DNA of 16,326 nt from Bacteroidales bacterium (GCA_023231065.1 JALNWE010000066.1:1-16326); one strand, 5' to 3'; shown: positions 1 through 8,113, counted from the first letter of the stretch. The notes: generated from the letters alone by a model not told the origin. Numbers and translations are program-made.

Positions 1-1242
1 TGGAGCTCTATACCCATAATATATTGGAATTTCTGGATTGTAAATATTTACAGCTGGTGTAAGCGGAGTAATATTTGTGTAATTCTCATTCATTAAGCGC
101 GTCATCGTTGTATGAGGAAATCCAAAAGGTTCTTTAACTATTTTACCCTCGGAATTTAATGCCCATTCAAATGAGCTTAATGAAGCATCATAAAAAACAA
201 AGTAAGGAAATATAATTCCGGCCTGCCTGAAATAAATAAAAGGTTCTATCATAAAGGTTATGTCTCCAGGTTGAGGATTATCTATAATTTTTGTATTTGT
301 TATAACAGTAAGTGGATTTGAACGGGTATAAGCTGCACCTGGATAAGATAGACTACCAGTCATTCCGTTGTTTTCTCCCTCAGCATAGTGATAAAAAAGA
401 GATTCTTTCCATCCTAAATGCAGAGTATCTGGATTATCCGCACTAATATTGAAGCATTCTGAATGAGAAACCAGATCCTCCAAATGGTCAGTGACTGTAG
501 AATCACTCGTAAGACCTTCTGTAATAGCATCTTGTAATAAGTAATAGTATTTTGAATCTGTAGTCGTAAATTGGAAATAGGTATTAACACTACATCTGTT
601 GCCAAAATTGTTAAAATAGACCGGAATTTCTTCATAATGATCAAGGTATTGTCCAGTTAAACTACCAACGAAACAGGCTTGTATAGAATAATGCATATTA
701 AGGCAGATTTCAGGAAGGAATAATTCAATATTATTTAAAACAGAAATGTTTGTGCCGTTTTCATCCACAGCAGTTAGAGTTAACTTATTAACTGCTTCTT
801 CTGTGGAAAAATTAAATGTAGTATCGGAAATAATATGCAATTGGTCATAAATAAGGAAACAACGATGGTTATCACCGGTCAGACCCGCCATTACAATATC
901 ATAATATCCTTCTGAAACAACTTCTTGAAATGTTGATTCAAGGTAATACAGGTCCTCTCCATTAGACAGAATCCCACTCATTACATTTCCTTCAAAATTA
1001 ATTGTCAAAGTATGCGTGGTTAAAGAAGGCGTTTCTTTGCATGAAAGCGAACCGGGCATATGCTCTTTATAAGTCATATACATGTCATCGCCAAGTTCCT
1101 TAATCTTGTATCCCTCTGAAACTTGAACAGTTTTAAGCGTACCGTTTTCGTTTTTGGATGTGCAAGTTTTTTGTGCGTAAGACAATTGCATACACATACA
1201 CAATAGTGGGGCCATCATCATTAATAAATAAAGTTTTTTCAT
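1..1242 (-). CDS. Secreted protein of unknown function, 3' end cut by the window edge
   Basis: The reading frame is open for 414 codons from the ATG at 1242 to the left edge with no stop, so the C-terminus is missing. The N-terminus is a clear signal peptide: MKK, a hydrophobic stretch to about residue 19, then a likely cut after SYA before QK (about residue 23). No catalytic motif or named domain was recognised. Residues 75-250 can be matched by eye to residues 83-270 of the secreted protein at 5785-7980. Shared landmarks, in the same order, are an LxxNF strand, YDI/YEI, IISDT/IVSDT, DENG/DKNG, LPE and EGLTSD. That homologue ends in a T9SS sorting domain, so one is expected here beyond the edge, but it is not seen. 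The start is supported by a TAnnTTTG element 39 bases upstream. A TPR-LuxR regulator lies upstream on the same strand with a 222-base gap. Exported nature is fairly sure; function is unknown. Confidence 0.85.
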   Translation of the reverse strand, partial: MKKLYLLMMMAPLLCMCMQLSYAQKTCTSKNENGTLKTVQVSEGYKIKELGDDMYMTYKEHMPGSLSCKETPSLTTHTLTINFEGNVMSGILSNGEDLYYLESTFQEVVSEGYYDIVMAGLTGDNHRCFLIYDQLHIISDTTFNFSTEEAVNKLTLTAVDENGTNISVLNNIELFLPEICLNMHYSIQACFVGSLTGQYLDHYEEIPVYFNNFGNRCSVNTYFQFTTTDSKYYYLLQDAITEGLTSDSTVTDHLEDLVSHSECFNISADNPDTLHLGWKESLFYHYAEGENNGMTGSLSYPGAAYTRSNPLTVITNTKIIDNPQPGDITFMIEPFIYFRQAGIIFPYFVFYDASLSSFEWALNSEGKIVKEPFGFPHTTMTRLMNENYTNITPLTPAVNIYNPEIPIYYGYRAP

Positions 1243-1281
1243 AAAATAATTATTTGGTTAATAAATAAATTTAACTGACAT

Positions 1282-1289
1282 CAAAAGTA
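1282..1289 (-). promoter_or_regulatory. Putative -7 promoter element of the left-edge secreted protein
   Basis: Read on the minus strand this is TACTTTTG, a full match to the Bacteroidota -7 consensus TAnnTTTG, 39 bases before the ATG at 1242. No clear -33 TTG box was found at the usual distance. It suggests that the gene has its own promoter and does not rely only on read-through from the regulator upstream. Confidence 0.45.
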
Positions 1290-1325
1290 GAAAAGTATAT
1301 ACAACGAGGTTAAAATGTCCCGTGT

Positions 1326-1372
1326 GCAATAGGAGTACAATTAAAAAATACCGGGGGGCAATAGGGGGGCAA
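1326..1372 (-). repeat. Pair of 15-bp imperfect direct repeats upstream of the left-edge secreted gene
   Basis: GCAATAGGAGTACAA (1326-1340) and GCAATAGGGGGGCAA (1358-1372) match at 12 of 15 positions and start 32 bases apart, about three helical turns. A shorter repeat, GGGGGGCAA, occurs at 1353-1361 and 1364-1372, 11 bases apart. The nearer 15-bp copy begins 36 bases upstream of the putative -7 element. Helically phased direct repeats in this position are typical of activator sites. The binding protein is not known; the adjacent TPR-LuxR regulator is the obvious candidate by inference. Confidence 0.4.
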
Positions 1373-1464
1373 GGTGTATGATTAACCCAAATCCGCCATT
1401 AGGCATTCGGGGAGTGTGAGAAATTTTGTGACTAAGGTCTTTGACAATGAAAACAACAGATTAA

Positions 1465-3222
1465 CTAATATTTTGAAAGAAAACTGGTCAATGTGTCGTC
1501 AAGATTTGTGATATCAAGTGTTTTTCTTAATCTTTTCCGTGCTGATTTTACACTTTCAAGGCTGAGGTTGTTGATTGCAGCGATGTCTTTCGATGATAAA
1601 TTCAACTTGATGAAAGCGCACAGGCGCAGTTCATATTGAGTCAATCTCGGAAAATCAGCGAGCAATTTGTTATAAAAATCTGGTTGGATTTGAACAAAAT
1701 AGTAATCAAAATCTTTCCGTAAATTGCTTTTTGAGGTTTGTTTCAAGTTGTGGATCAAGGTATCAATACTCTCGGTATTATTGGAGGAAATGTTTGTGTA
1801 AACTTCCAGCTTATTTATGATTTCATCTATAAGTTCCTTTTTCTGTATTTGCACCAAAACCTTTGAAGCCAGTTCTCTATTGCGTAAATCAAGTGTGTCG
1901 GAAAGTAATTGTTCATGTATCTTTTTATTTTTCAATACGATATTTTTTTTGTTCAGCAATAAAGAAACGATGATGGTTGCAAGAACAAAAAACAAAATAA
2001 TGAAACATAAGATAATCAGTTGTTTTTTGATTTTAATTTCAGCTATCATCTGGTGTTTCATAAGTTCCAACTTGGTTCGTTCTTCAATTTCTTTAATCTC
2101 TTTTTGTAAAATCAGTCGATTTACCATATTAATATCCTGGATTTTATACAAACTATCCTTTAACTCATTATATTCGTACAGGCAAGGCATAATGTCATCA
2201 TATAATTGTAACTGATCCAAAGCACGTATTTCTATCCATAAGCAATTGATTTGATACATCAAAACCCCATATTCTTTAGCCTTTGCTTTACATGACCTTG
2301 ATAGAATAAGTGCCGAATCATATTTATTCAAATCAAATTTTACTTCAGCATAATTTATCATTATGTTTAAATAACAATCCATATCTGTATCAACATTAGG
2401 CACACTTAATGCTTTTTTTAGATACATTTCACCCATCTTGTAATCCTTTTTATTAAGATAGGTAATCCCAATGCCATTTAGCACTTTAGGCAAATCATAC
2501 GATGATCGTATATTTTTATATGCCAAATTAAAGTACAGGAGCGTCGAATCGTGATTGTGTAACTTGGAATACATTACTCCAGTATTAAAAAGAGCATCAA
2601 ATGCTAAAGTATCTTTAAGGATACCTTTATATAACTCAATGGCTGATTCCGGTTTGTTCATTAATGAATAAATCAATCCAAGATTGTTTTTTAAATCGTA
2701 TTCATCGTCAGTAAAACCTAAATTTTTATTAATTTCAAGTCCTTTTGTCACATGTTGATAAGCTTCAGGTAACATGTTGCATTTCCCATAACATGCACTT
2801 AAACTTTTATGAATGCGTAAAAGCAGATATTTGTTCGTGGGATTATCTCGAAGGATTACTGCAATATTTTGCGCTGATAATAAATATTGTATTGCTTCTT
2901 TGTTTTTAGATTTTCCGTAATAATATCTGCCATGATAGTAATTCACCAACGCTTTGCTATAATTGTCATTCAAATTATCCGACAACTCGCTTATTTCCTT
3001 GATAAAAGGTAAGCTTTCCTCATATTTTTCTTCTTTTAACAGAACATCTACAACTTTTTTCAAAGCATATACCCGCGCCATATCTGATTTGCTGTTCTGC
3101 TGTAGAAGTGTAGCTAAACTATCAGGAAGCATGAAAACAGCCTCTTGTGAGCTAGCTTGATGACAGGAAAATGTCATAAGTGAAACTAAAATGTTAATAT
3201 ATAAGACTTTAAAATTTTGCAT
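1465..3222 (-). CDS. Membrane-spanning TPR regulator with C-terminal LuxR-type helix-turn-helix
   Basis: The start chosen is the ATG at 3222 (585 residues), because it places a signal peptide at the very N-terminus: hydrophobic residues 6-18, then a possible lipobox-like cysteine at 20. An in-frame start at 3273 would add 17 residues and bury this signal. Residues about 91-311 contain six recognisable TPR units (for example YSLMNKPESAIELY at 185-198). Residues 365-400 are charged and coiled-coil-like. Residues 401-423 form one transmembrane helix, followed by basic residues and a second coiled coil to about 470. Residues 525-570 are a LuxR-like helix-turn-helix: LTQYELRLCAFIKLNLSSKD followed by the recognition helix LESVKSARKRLRKTL. 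The implied topology is a periplasmic TPR sensor and a cytoplasmic DNA-binding domain, so it would act as a one-component transcription regulator at the inner membrane. The gene just downstream on the same strand encodes a secreted protein and is the likely target. The ligand is unknown. Confidence 0.88.
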   Translation of the reverse strand: MQNFKVLYINILVSLMTFSCHQASSQEAVFMLPDSLATLLQQNSKSDMARVYALKKVVDVLLKEEKYEESLPFIKEISELSDNLNDNYSKALVNYYHGRYYYGKSKNKEAIQYLLSAQNIAVILRDNPTNKYLLLRIHKSLSACYGKCNMLPEAYQHVTKGLEINKNLGFTDDEYDLKNNLGLIYSLMNKPESAIELYKGILKDTLAFDALFNTGVMYSKLHNHDSTLLYFNLAYKNIRSSYDLPKVLNGIGITYLNKKDYKMGEMYLKKALSVPNVDTDMDCYLNIMINYAEVKFDLNKYDSALILSRSCKAKAKEYGVLMYQINCLWIEIRALDQLQLYDDIMPCLYEYNELKDSLYKIQDINMVNRLILQKEIKEIEERTKLELMKHQMIAEIKIKKQLIILCFIILFFVLATIIVSLLLNKKNIVLKNKKIHEQLLSDTLDLRNRELASKVLVQIQKKELIDEIINKLEVYTNISSNNTESIDTLIHNLKQTSKSNLRKDFDYYFVQIQPDFYNKLLADFPRLTQYELRLCAFIKLNLSSKDIAAINNLSLESVKSARKRLRKTLDITNLDDTLTSFLSKY

Positions 3223-3362
3223 TAAAAATAAATTGGCAATATCATAGATAGCAACAGTAGATTGAATTAACAAACACTTGATTTCGCTTTTTGAATGTTA
3301 TGTTTTTGACCTGTCTAATAGTAGTTATAAAATTACACAGCCATGAATATAGTACAAATATA

Positions 3363-3391
3363 CAAACAGTTCCCGGATCATGAACTGTTTG
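3363..3391. repeat. Perfect 10-bp inverted repeat between divergent regulators (candidate operator)
   Basis: CAAACAGTTC (3363-3372) and GAACTGTTTG (3382-3391) are exact reverse complements with a 9-base spacer. Arm centres are 19 bases apart, close to two helical turns, which suits a dimeric DNA-binding protein. No T-run follows on either strand, so a terminator is unlikely. It lies about 140 bases from the left regulator start and 313 bases from the right one. Confidence 0.5.
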
Positions 3392-3668
3392 AGCTAACAA
3401 AGCATAAGCTGTAAATATTATCAACAAAGACCCCATTGTATAAACGTTGTAAATCTGCGTCTTATGAATAAGAAATCCTAACAAGCAAGAAGTATAGGCC
3501 CCATTAACATCGGAGGTTCTCTACTTTTCCAATCAAGCTCTATGTGATAAAATTTTTACGGCTGTCTATCTCCCTATATATTCCTTCTTCTCTTCGATAC
3601 ACCTCGTCGTATCAATTTTGTTGAAATAATACAATTACCCTCACTTATCAATTTTGACGGATTTGCTT

Positions 3669-3676
3669 TACATTTG
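3669..3676 (+). promoter_or_regulatory. Putative -7 promoter element of the rightward TPR-LuxR regulator
   Basis: TACATTTG matches the Bacteroidota -7 consensus TAnnTTTG and lies 28 bases before the ATG at 3705. A TTTG at 3653-3656 lies upstream but closer than the usual -33 spacing. Confidence 0.42.
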
Positions 3677-3704
3677 GACTGTTTAATGCAAATCCCTCCC
3701 GCTC

Positions 3705-5510
3705 ATGTTCATGCATCTTAAGAAAAAGCATCTGGTCTGGATGGGCAGTATTGCACTACTGTCCATTATTATTGCGTTGGCCTCATGGTTATGGTTGTCC
3801 TCGCATTATGATAAAAAAGGTCAGTTCACAGGTGAAAAAAAACGACTGTCAGAAATTTTTACAACACTTGATACTGCTTATTGGAGAAACAAAGAGAAAA
3901 ACCTATCCCTTAGTTATCAGGCCATTAACCTTTCCATAAAAATAAATGACAGCAATGCTTTGGCACAGGCATTATATTATAAAGCGCGGGTATTACAAAA
4001 TTTTGAACAAACCGACAGCATCCTTACCATAAACATCCAGGCATTAAAGATCGCTGAGAAATATCACAATGATATCCTTATTGCAAAAATCAAAAACAGC
4101 ATTGGTAACTACTATTACTATAAAGACAATTACTATTTGGCTATGTTGTATTATACTGAAGCCATAAAAATAGCGGAAAGCCTGAAAGACGATATAACTG
4201 CCGGAATATTTGCCAATGGATTGGGCTTGGTTAATCTGGCATTAGGTGATTATGACAAGGCCATTACCTGTTTTCAACGTACCGTTAATGCTGACAAAAA
4301 ATCTGGTTATACCAGGGGTATATCCGGCGCCTTTATGAATATTGCAAACTGCTATATGGAAAAAAATGATTTTTCCAAAGCTACCTTTTATAATAATAAA
4401 GCCTTGACAATAGCCAATCAGATACATGATAATGAGACTGTTTGTAAAATATTTGTCAGCCTGGGCCTTATCAATCTCCTGGATAAAGAGGGACCGGAAA
4501 ATAAATCTGTTTCTTTGAGTTATTTCTATAAGGCATTAGGATACGCCCGTCAAAACAATGATCGCAGGATGTACGGAATTGCCTTACAGGATATTGGTAC
4601 TTTTTATGCCAATAATGACCAGTTGGTTAAAGCCGAGGGCTTTTTAAATCAAAGTTTGTCTGTGTTTTCTGAAATTGGATTTAAAAGCGCTGAAAAGAAG
4701 GTTAATCTTACTTTGTCGGATATCAAAATGAAACAAGGGCATTGGGAAAAAGCTTATCAATATCATCTAAGGTTCGTGGAACTAAACGACAGCGTCCAGA
4801 CCTCAGAGACACGCAGAAAAATTTCGGATTATCAATATGAAATAGAGTTTCAGAAGAAACAATATGAGAAGCAGTTATTACTGAAAAAATACGATGCTCA
4901 AAAACGAAATAATGTTATCCTTATTATCAGTACTTTATCTGCCATTATCATTGCCTTAGTGGTGCGAAAAAGTCTGAAGAAATCCATTCAACTGCAAAAA
5001 ATGGAAAACATTCATTTACAGGAAAAGATTCAGATGACTGATAAAATAAAGGAACTCGAAAGAATTAAATACCAGGTAGAATTAGAGGCAAAAAATAAAG
5101 AGCTGGTCGGGTTTTCCCTGCAACTCACTACAAAAAATGATTTGCTTAACGAAATTTCAAAAATATCAGATAAATACTATAATAGCAATACGCTTGACAG
5201 AAATTATTACCATGATTTAACAAAAATAATTGATGAAAATCTCAATGTTGATAAAGAATGGGGCCAATTCAAGGTTTTATTTGAAAAGGTGCATCAAGGT
5301 TTTTTCAACAACTTAAAACAGGATCATCCCGATCTTACAGAACACGAACTTCGTTTTTGCGCCTATATTAAGATCAACCTCAGACCAAAAGAAATTTGCC
5401 GGATACTTAATATCAGCACAAATACGGTAAAATCATTCCGGTACCGGCTAAAAAAGAAACTTGCATTAGACCCGTCAGAAAACATAGAAGATTTTCTCAG
5501 AAAATTTTAG
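3705..5510 (+). CDS. Membrane-spanning TPR regulator with C-terminal LuxR-type helix-turn-helix
   Basis: The 601-residue product has a basic N-terminus (KKK) and a hydrophobic helix at 11-32 that looks like an uncleaved signal anchor. About seven TPR units follow between 85 and 365 (for example GDYDKAITCFQRTV at 181-194). Then come a charged coiled coil (368-402), a second membrane helix (403-420) followed by RKSLKK, another coiled coil (430-480), and a LuxR-like helix-turn-helix at 543-586 (LTEHELRFCAYIKIN, then TNTVKSFRYRLKKKL). The positive-inside rule puts the TPR region in the periplasm and the DNA-binding domain in the cytoplasm. Two starts are possible, 3705 and the ATG two codons later; the protein is almost the same. 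The layout matches the divergent neighbour at 1465-3222, though the sequences are well diverged. The gene downstream, after 274 bases, encodes a T9SS cargo and is the presumed target. The signal it senses is unknown. Confidence 0.88.
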   Translation: MFMHLKKKHLVWMGSIALLSIIIALASWLWLSSHYDKKGQFTGEKKRLSEIFTTLDTAYWRNKEKNLSLSYQAINLSIKINDSNALAQALYYKARVLQNFEQTDSILTINIQALKIAEKYHNDILIAKIKNSIGNYYYYKDNYYLAMLYYTEAIKIAESLKDDITAGIFANGLGLVNLALGDYDKAITCFQRTVNADKKSGYTRGISGAFMNIANCYMEKNDFSKATFYNNKALTIANQIHDNETVCKIFVSLGLINLLDKEGPENKSVSLSYFYKALGYARQNNDRRMYGIALQDIGTFYANNDQLVKAEGFLNQSLSVFSEIGFKSAEKKVNLTLSDIKMKQGHWEKAYQYHLRFVELNDSVQTSETRRKISDYQYEIEFQKKQYEKQLLLKKYDAQKRNNVILIISTLSAIIIALVVRKSLKKSIQLQKMENIHLQEKIQMTDKIKELERIKYQVELEAKNKELVGFSLQLTTKNDLLNEISKISDKYYNSNTLDRNYYHDLTKIIDENLNVDKEWGQFKVLFEKVHQGFFNNLKQDHPDLTEHELRFCAYIKINLRPKEICRILNISTNTVKSFRYRLKKKLALDPSENIEDFLRKF

Positions 5511-5543
5511 GTCAACGAAATTGTGAATCAAACCTCCGTTGAC
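5511..5543 (+). terminator. Weak hairpin directly after the regulator stop codon
   Basis: GTCAACG (5511-5517) and CGTTGAC (5537-5543) are exact reverse complements with a 19-base loop, starting on the base after the stop. There is no T-run, so it is at best a weak or factor-dependent terminator; partial read-through into the secreted gene remains possible. Confidence 0.3.
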
Positions 5544-5702
5544 AGCAAAATGGGCCATTAAACATCATCAAATCATTTTGCACCCATCTCCGGTTATCCG
5601 TATAAGTATATATCCGGTGTTATAATTATTGATTTACTTATTGTTATAAAATATTTCATGTCCTGGCAATTTTTTAAATGCATACCATTTCGCTACCTTG
5701 TT

Positions 5703-5730
5703 TAGGGACAAAACTCTATTGTAAACCCTA
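5703..5730 (+). promoter_or_regulatory. Interrupted dyad overlapping the cargo promoter (candidate operator)
   Basis: TAGGGACAA (5703-5711) faces TTGT-AAA-CCCTA (5719-5730). The outer arms TAGGG/CCCTA and inner arms ACAA/TTGT are complementary, with a 3-base interruption on the right side. The right arm runs into the putative -7 element, so a bound protein would affect RNA polymerase directly. The segment ACTCTATTGTAAAC inside it (5713-5726) also resembles part of the repeats upstream of the homologous left-edge gene. Confidence 0.35.
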
Positions 5731-5736
5731 TTTTTG
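5729..5736 (+). promoter_or_regulatory. Putative -7 promoter element of the T9SS cargo at 5785
   Basis: TATTTTTG matches TAnnTTTG and ends 48 bases before the ATG at 5785. It overlaps an alternative upstream in-frame start (TTG at 5734), which supports the ATG at 5785 as the real start. No clear -33 TTG was seen at standard spacing. Confidence 0.5.
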
Positions 5737-5784
5737 TACCTCATAGTTACAAAAATTATAAACAATTCTAAAATCTGCTACCAA

Positions 5785-7980
5785 ATGAAAAAAGTATTAC
5801 TATCGTTAATGTGGATGGCTGTAACGTTTACCCTATCGGCCCAAACATACAGGGAGTATGAAACTACTCACGGGAAAAATTATTTAATTAAAGATAAAAA
5901 CGGCAAATACACTTCGGTTCAATGCGCCACCCCAAAAGGAAATGCAAAACCGGAGAATGGATTTTTTAGCCCAGTCTATCGCAAAGAAGAGGTAAAACCC
6001 TCATCCACCATCAACAACTCTGAAGACAGAACGACTTATCAGCTTAAACTCAATTTTGATGTAGATATGAGTCCAAATAGTATGGCTGGATACCTGTTCA
6101 TTACAAGTAATTCTGCTATTTTTCAAACTATGGATCTAACATGGTCCGAAGATGGCCTGACAGGGAAAATTGATCTTACAGAAAATACCTATGAAATTAT
6201 TGCCATGAATAATATTAATCCTTCTCTCGATGGGGATCCGGAATACGTTATTATTCATGATTTTAACATTGTCAGTGACACAAGCACAGAAATTAATTTT
6301 GCCATCATGGCAAATCATAAAATATTCCTCCAATGTAAAGATAAAAATGGTGAGGTGATTGATCCCACGAGTCCAACCGTATTATTTAACAATGTCGCCA
6401 TGGACATAGAATTACCTGAAAATCGCTTAATGAGTGCGTCTATAAATCCAATTCGCGTTCCCAACGGGTATATAATGACATCTGATATTGATCCGGAATA
6501 TAAAATTTTGTTGAACCAGCTTTTTATCCGGTACGGCGAATTATACATCGCAGATATGGGGCAAATTGAAGGATTGACGAGTGATACTGTACTGCAAAGC
6601 AATTTTTCCAATTATAAAAAAATGGACATGGTTTTTCATGAATCTCCTTTATCTCAGGTGGATAAGCACCTGGCTTTTGACTATGGGACTATCCGGTATG
6701 ATAATTTAATAGGATATTACGCTGTTTTGGGGAGTTCTGGCTGGGGTTTTAATGGGAACTATCCTTCCTTCGATAAAGACACCTTGCATGTTTTTATGGA
6801 TAACAGGGAAATTGAAGTTTCGGACGACAAGGAGACCGCGGTTGCGCGGGTTTATTTTTATGAAGGATCCAGCCCCATGGTTACCGAACCATTTTGGGTT
6901 AATTCCAACGATAGCATTGTATTTACTAAATTTAATGTTTCTGCCGCATCCCCTCAGTTTCAAAATGGCAGTATCGTGGATTTGGGGAATGCAGCTCCAT
7001 TTTATCATTTTTGTTTCTATAATGATAGAATGGGAGAAAATGAAATTGATTATGATCATTACCGGGGCCCTTCTGTGGGACAAATTAACGAAATGCGGCA
7101 AATGGATAACAATTTCAGCATTTATGAAATAAAAATCGGGACCAAGGTTATAGCAAATGATACATTATCAAATTTTACGACTCCATTATACGCGCCAGAA
7201 CAAGGGATTTATACATTTAACATAACTAATGAAAACTACAAGTTAAAAGAACAGCCAGGGAAATGTATTTTCGAAGCTTCTTTCGATATGGGAAGCTTTG
7301 ATGCCAATCCACCAGTAATTTCATCTTTCAAATTATTAAATTCAGAAAATTCCATTACCAATTCTTTTCAATTTGACCAGACAGGAACCATTTTGCTCAG
7401 CGCCTTTGACTATTCTTCTTCTTCTACCTTAGATCCGCCAGCCTCTGTTCAGATATTTTATAAAAAATATAATGATAATGATTGGACTGAATTGAATGTG
7501 GTTGAATATCCTGACCTTTATGATCCGGTTGATTTCGGAAATATTTATAAAAGTGACCTCGGCGCCGCATTTGCTCAGTTTACAGCTTCCGGTTATTTGG
7601 ATTTAAAAATTACTGCTTCGGATATGACAGGTAATAGCATGGCACAAATCCTGCATCCGGCTGCTTTTGTGGAAAATACGGTAGGAATACCCCGGCTTTG
7701 TACCAACGAAAAGAACTCTTTGCAAGTTTACCCCAATCCTGTAACTGAAAACAGTATGGTTTCGTTTACCCTTTCGGAAAGTTCAAATGTAAAACTGTCG
7801 GTGTATAACCTGAACGGGCAATTGATCAATACATTGCTTGATAAACCAATGATTCGGGGCAATCATCAATTATCCTGGCCAACGACCGACCGTTCGGGGA
7901 AAAAACCTGACAGCGGAATCTACTTACTTAAACTTGAAACAAGAAACACAGTGGAAACCAGCAAAGTAGTCGTTCATTAA
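5785..7980 (+). CDS. Secreted T9SS cargo of unknown function with type A sorting domain
   Basis: The 731-residue product starts at the ATG at 5785, giving a signal peptide MKKVLLSLMWMAVTFTLSAQ with a probable cut after LSA (residue 19). Residues 83-270 are related to the secreted protein at 1-1242. Residues 270-500 form a second region with several aromatic-rich strands and no recognised active site. Residues 505-625, starting near PPVISSF, look like an immunoglobulin-like or fibronectin-like strand region. Residues 642-731 are a T9SS type A sorting domain: LQVYPNPVTENS, then VKLSVYNLNGQ, and SGIYLLKLET near the end. The protein is expected to cross the outer membrane by T9SS, with the sorting domain removed, and to be released or attached to the surface. 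It follows a TPR-LuxR regulator on the same strand and is the presumed target. A binding or structural role is possible, but no enzyme function is supported. Confidence 0.88.
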   Translation: MKKVLLSLMWMAVTFTLSAQTYREYETTHGKNYLIKDKNGKYTSVQCATPKGNAKPENGFFSPVYRKEEVKPSSTINNSEDRTTYQLKLNFDVDMSPNSMAGYLFITSNSAIFQTMDLTWSEDGLTGKIDLTENTYEIIAMNNINPSLDGDPEYVIIHDFNIVSDTSTEINFAIMANHKIFLQCKDKNGEVIDPTSPTVLFNNVAMDIELPENRLMSASINPIRVPNGYIMTSDIDPEYKILLNQLFIRYGELYIADMGQIEGLTSDTVLQSNFSNYKKMDMVFHESPLSQVDKHLAFDYGTIRYDNLIGYYAVLGSSGWGFNGNYPSFDKDTLHVFMDNREIEVSDDKETAVARVYFYEGSSPMVTEPFWVNSNDSIVFTKFNVSAASPQFQNGSIVDLGNAAPFYHFCFYNDRMGENEIDYDHYRGPSVGQINEMRQMDNNFSIYEIKIGTKVIANDTLSNFTTPLYAPEQGIYTFNITNENYKLKEQPGKCIFEASFDMGSFDANPPVISSFKLLNSENSITNSFQFDQTGTILLSAFDYSSSSTLDPPASVQIFYKKYNDNDWTELNVVEYPDLYDPVDFGNIYKSDLGAAFAQFTASGYLDLKITASDMTGNSMAQILHPAAFVENTVGIPRLCTNEKNSLQVYPNPVTENSMVSFTLSESSNVKLSVYNLNGQLINTLLDKPMIRGNHQLSWPTTDRSGKKPDSGIYLLKLETRNTVETSKVVVH

Positions 7981-7991
7981 CGGGTGTTTAC

Positions 7992-8033
7992 AAAGAAAGT
8001 CCGGAAGCTGGATGGCAATACCGGACTTTCTTT
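7992..8033. terminator. Strong bidirectional rho-independent terminator between convergent genes
   Basis: AAAGAAAGTCCGG (7992-8004) and CCGGACTTTCTTT (8021-8033) are exact 13-bp reverse complements with a 16-base loop. The stem base is G+C-rich and both exits are T-rich, so it can work in both directions. It lies 11 bases after the stop of the rightward cargo gene and 80 bases beyond the stop of the leftward Asp-box cargo gene. Confidence 0.85.
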
Positions 8034-8113
8034 CCATTGATTGATTATCAATATAATCTCCCCACCGGTGATGTACCGGGCATGGACATTACCTATGCTG
8101 GATTAAAATCGTG

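Larger units (their letters stand above)
3223..3704. other. 482-base divergent intergenic region between two TPR-LuxR regulators
   Basis: This gap separates the two divergently read regulators and must hold the promoters of both. It contains a perfect 10-bp inverted repeat at 3363-3391 and a TAnnTTTG element for the rightward gene at 3669-3676. No equally good promoter motif was found for the leftward gene; TACTGTTG on the minus strand near 3260 is one base off the consensus. An 80-residue minus-strand open frame (3242-3484) is present but does not look coding. No RNA gene was recognised. Confidence 0.6.

Noticed and set aside
414..644. 76-residue minus-strand open frame inside the left-edge gene
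   Set aside because: It overlaps the 414-codon open frame of the secreted protein in another frame; the longer frame has a signal peptide and a homologue.
1353..1372. Possible G-quadruplex in the two G6 tracts
   Set aside because: Only two G-runs are present; a stable intramolecular quadruplex needs four, so each run would have to be split without a loop.
3242..3484. 80-residue minus-strand open frame between the divergent regulators
   Set aside because: It has no recognisable domain or convincing start signal, it covers the perfect inverted repeat, and its mixed Cys/Trp/Tyr/Ile content looks like translated A+T-rich noncoding DNA.
8063..8070. CACCGGTG palindrome between the terminator and the end of the Asp-box gene
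   Set aside because: It is an 8-base palindrome with no promoter nearby, between convergent genes; chance is a sufficient explanation.
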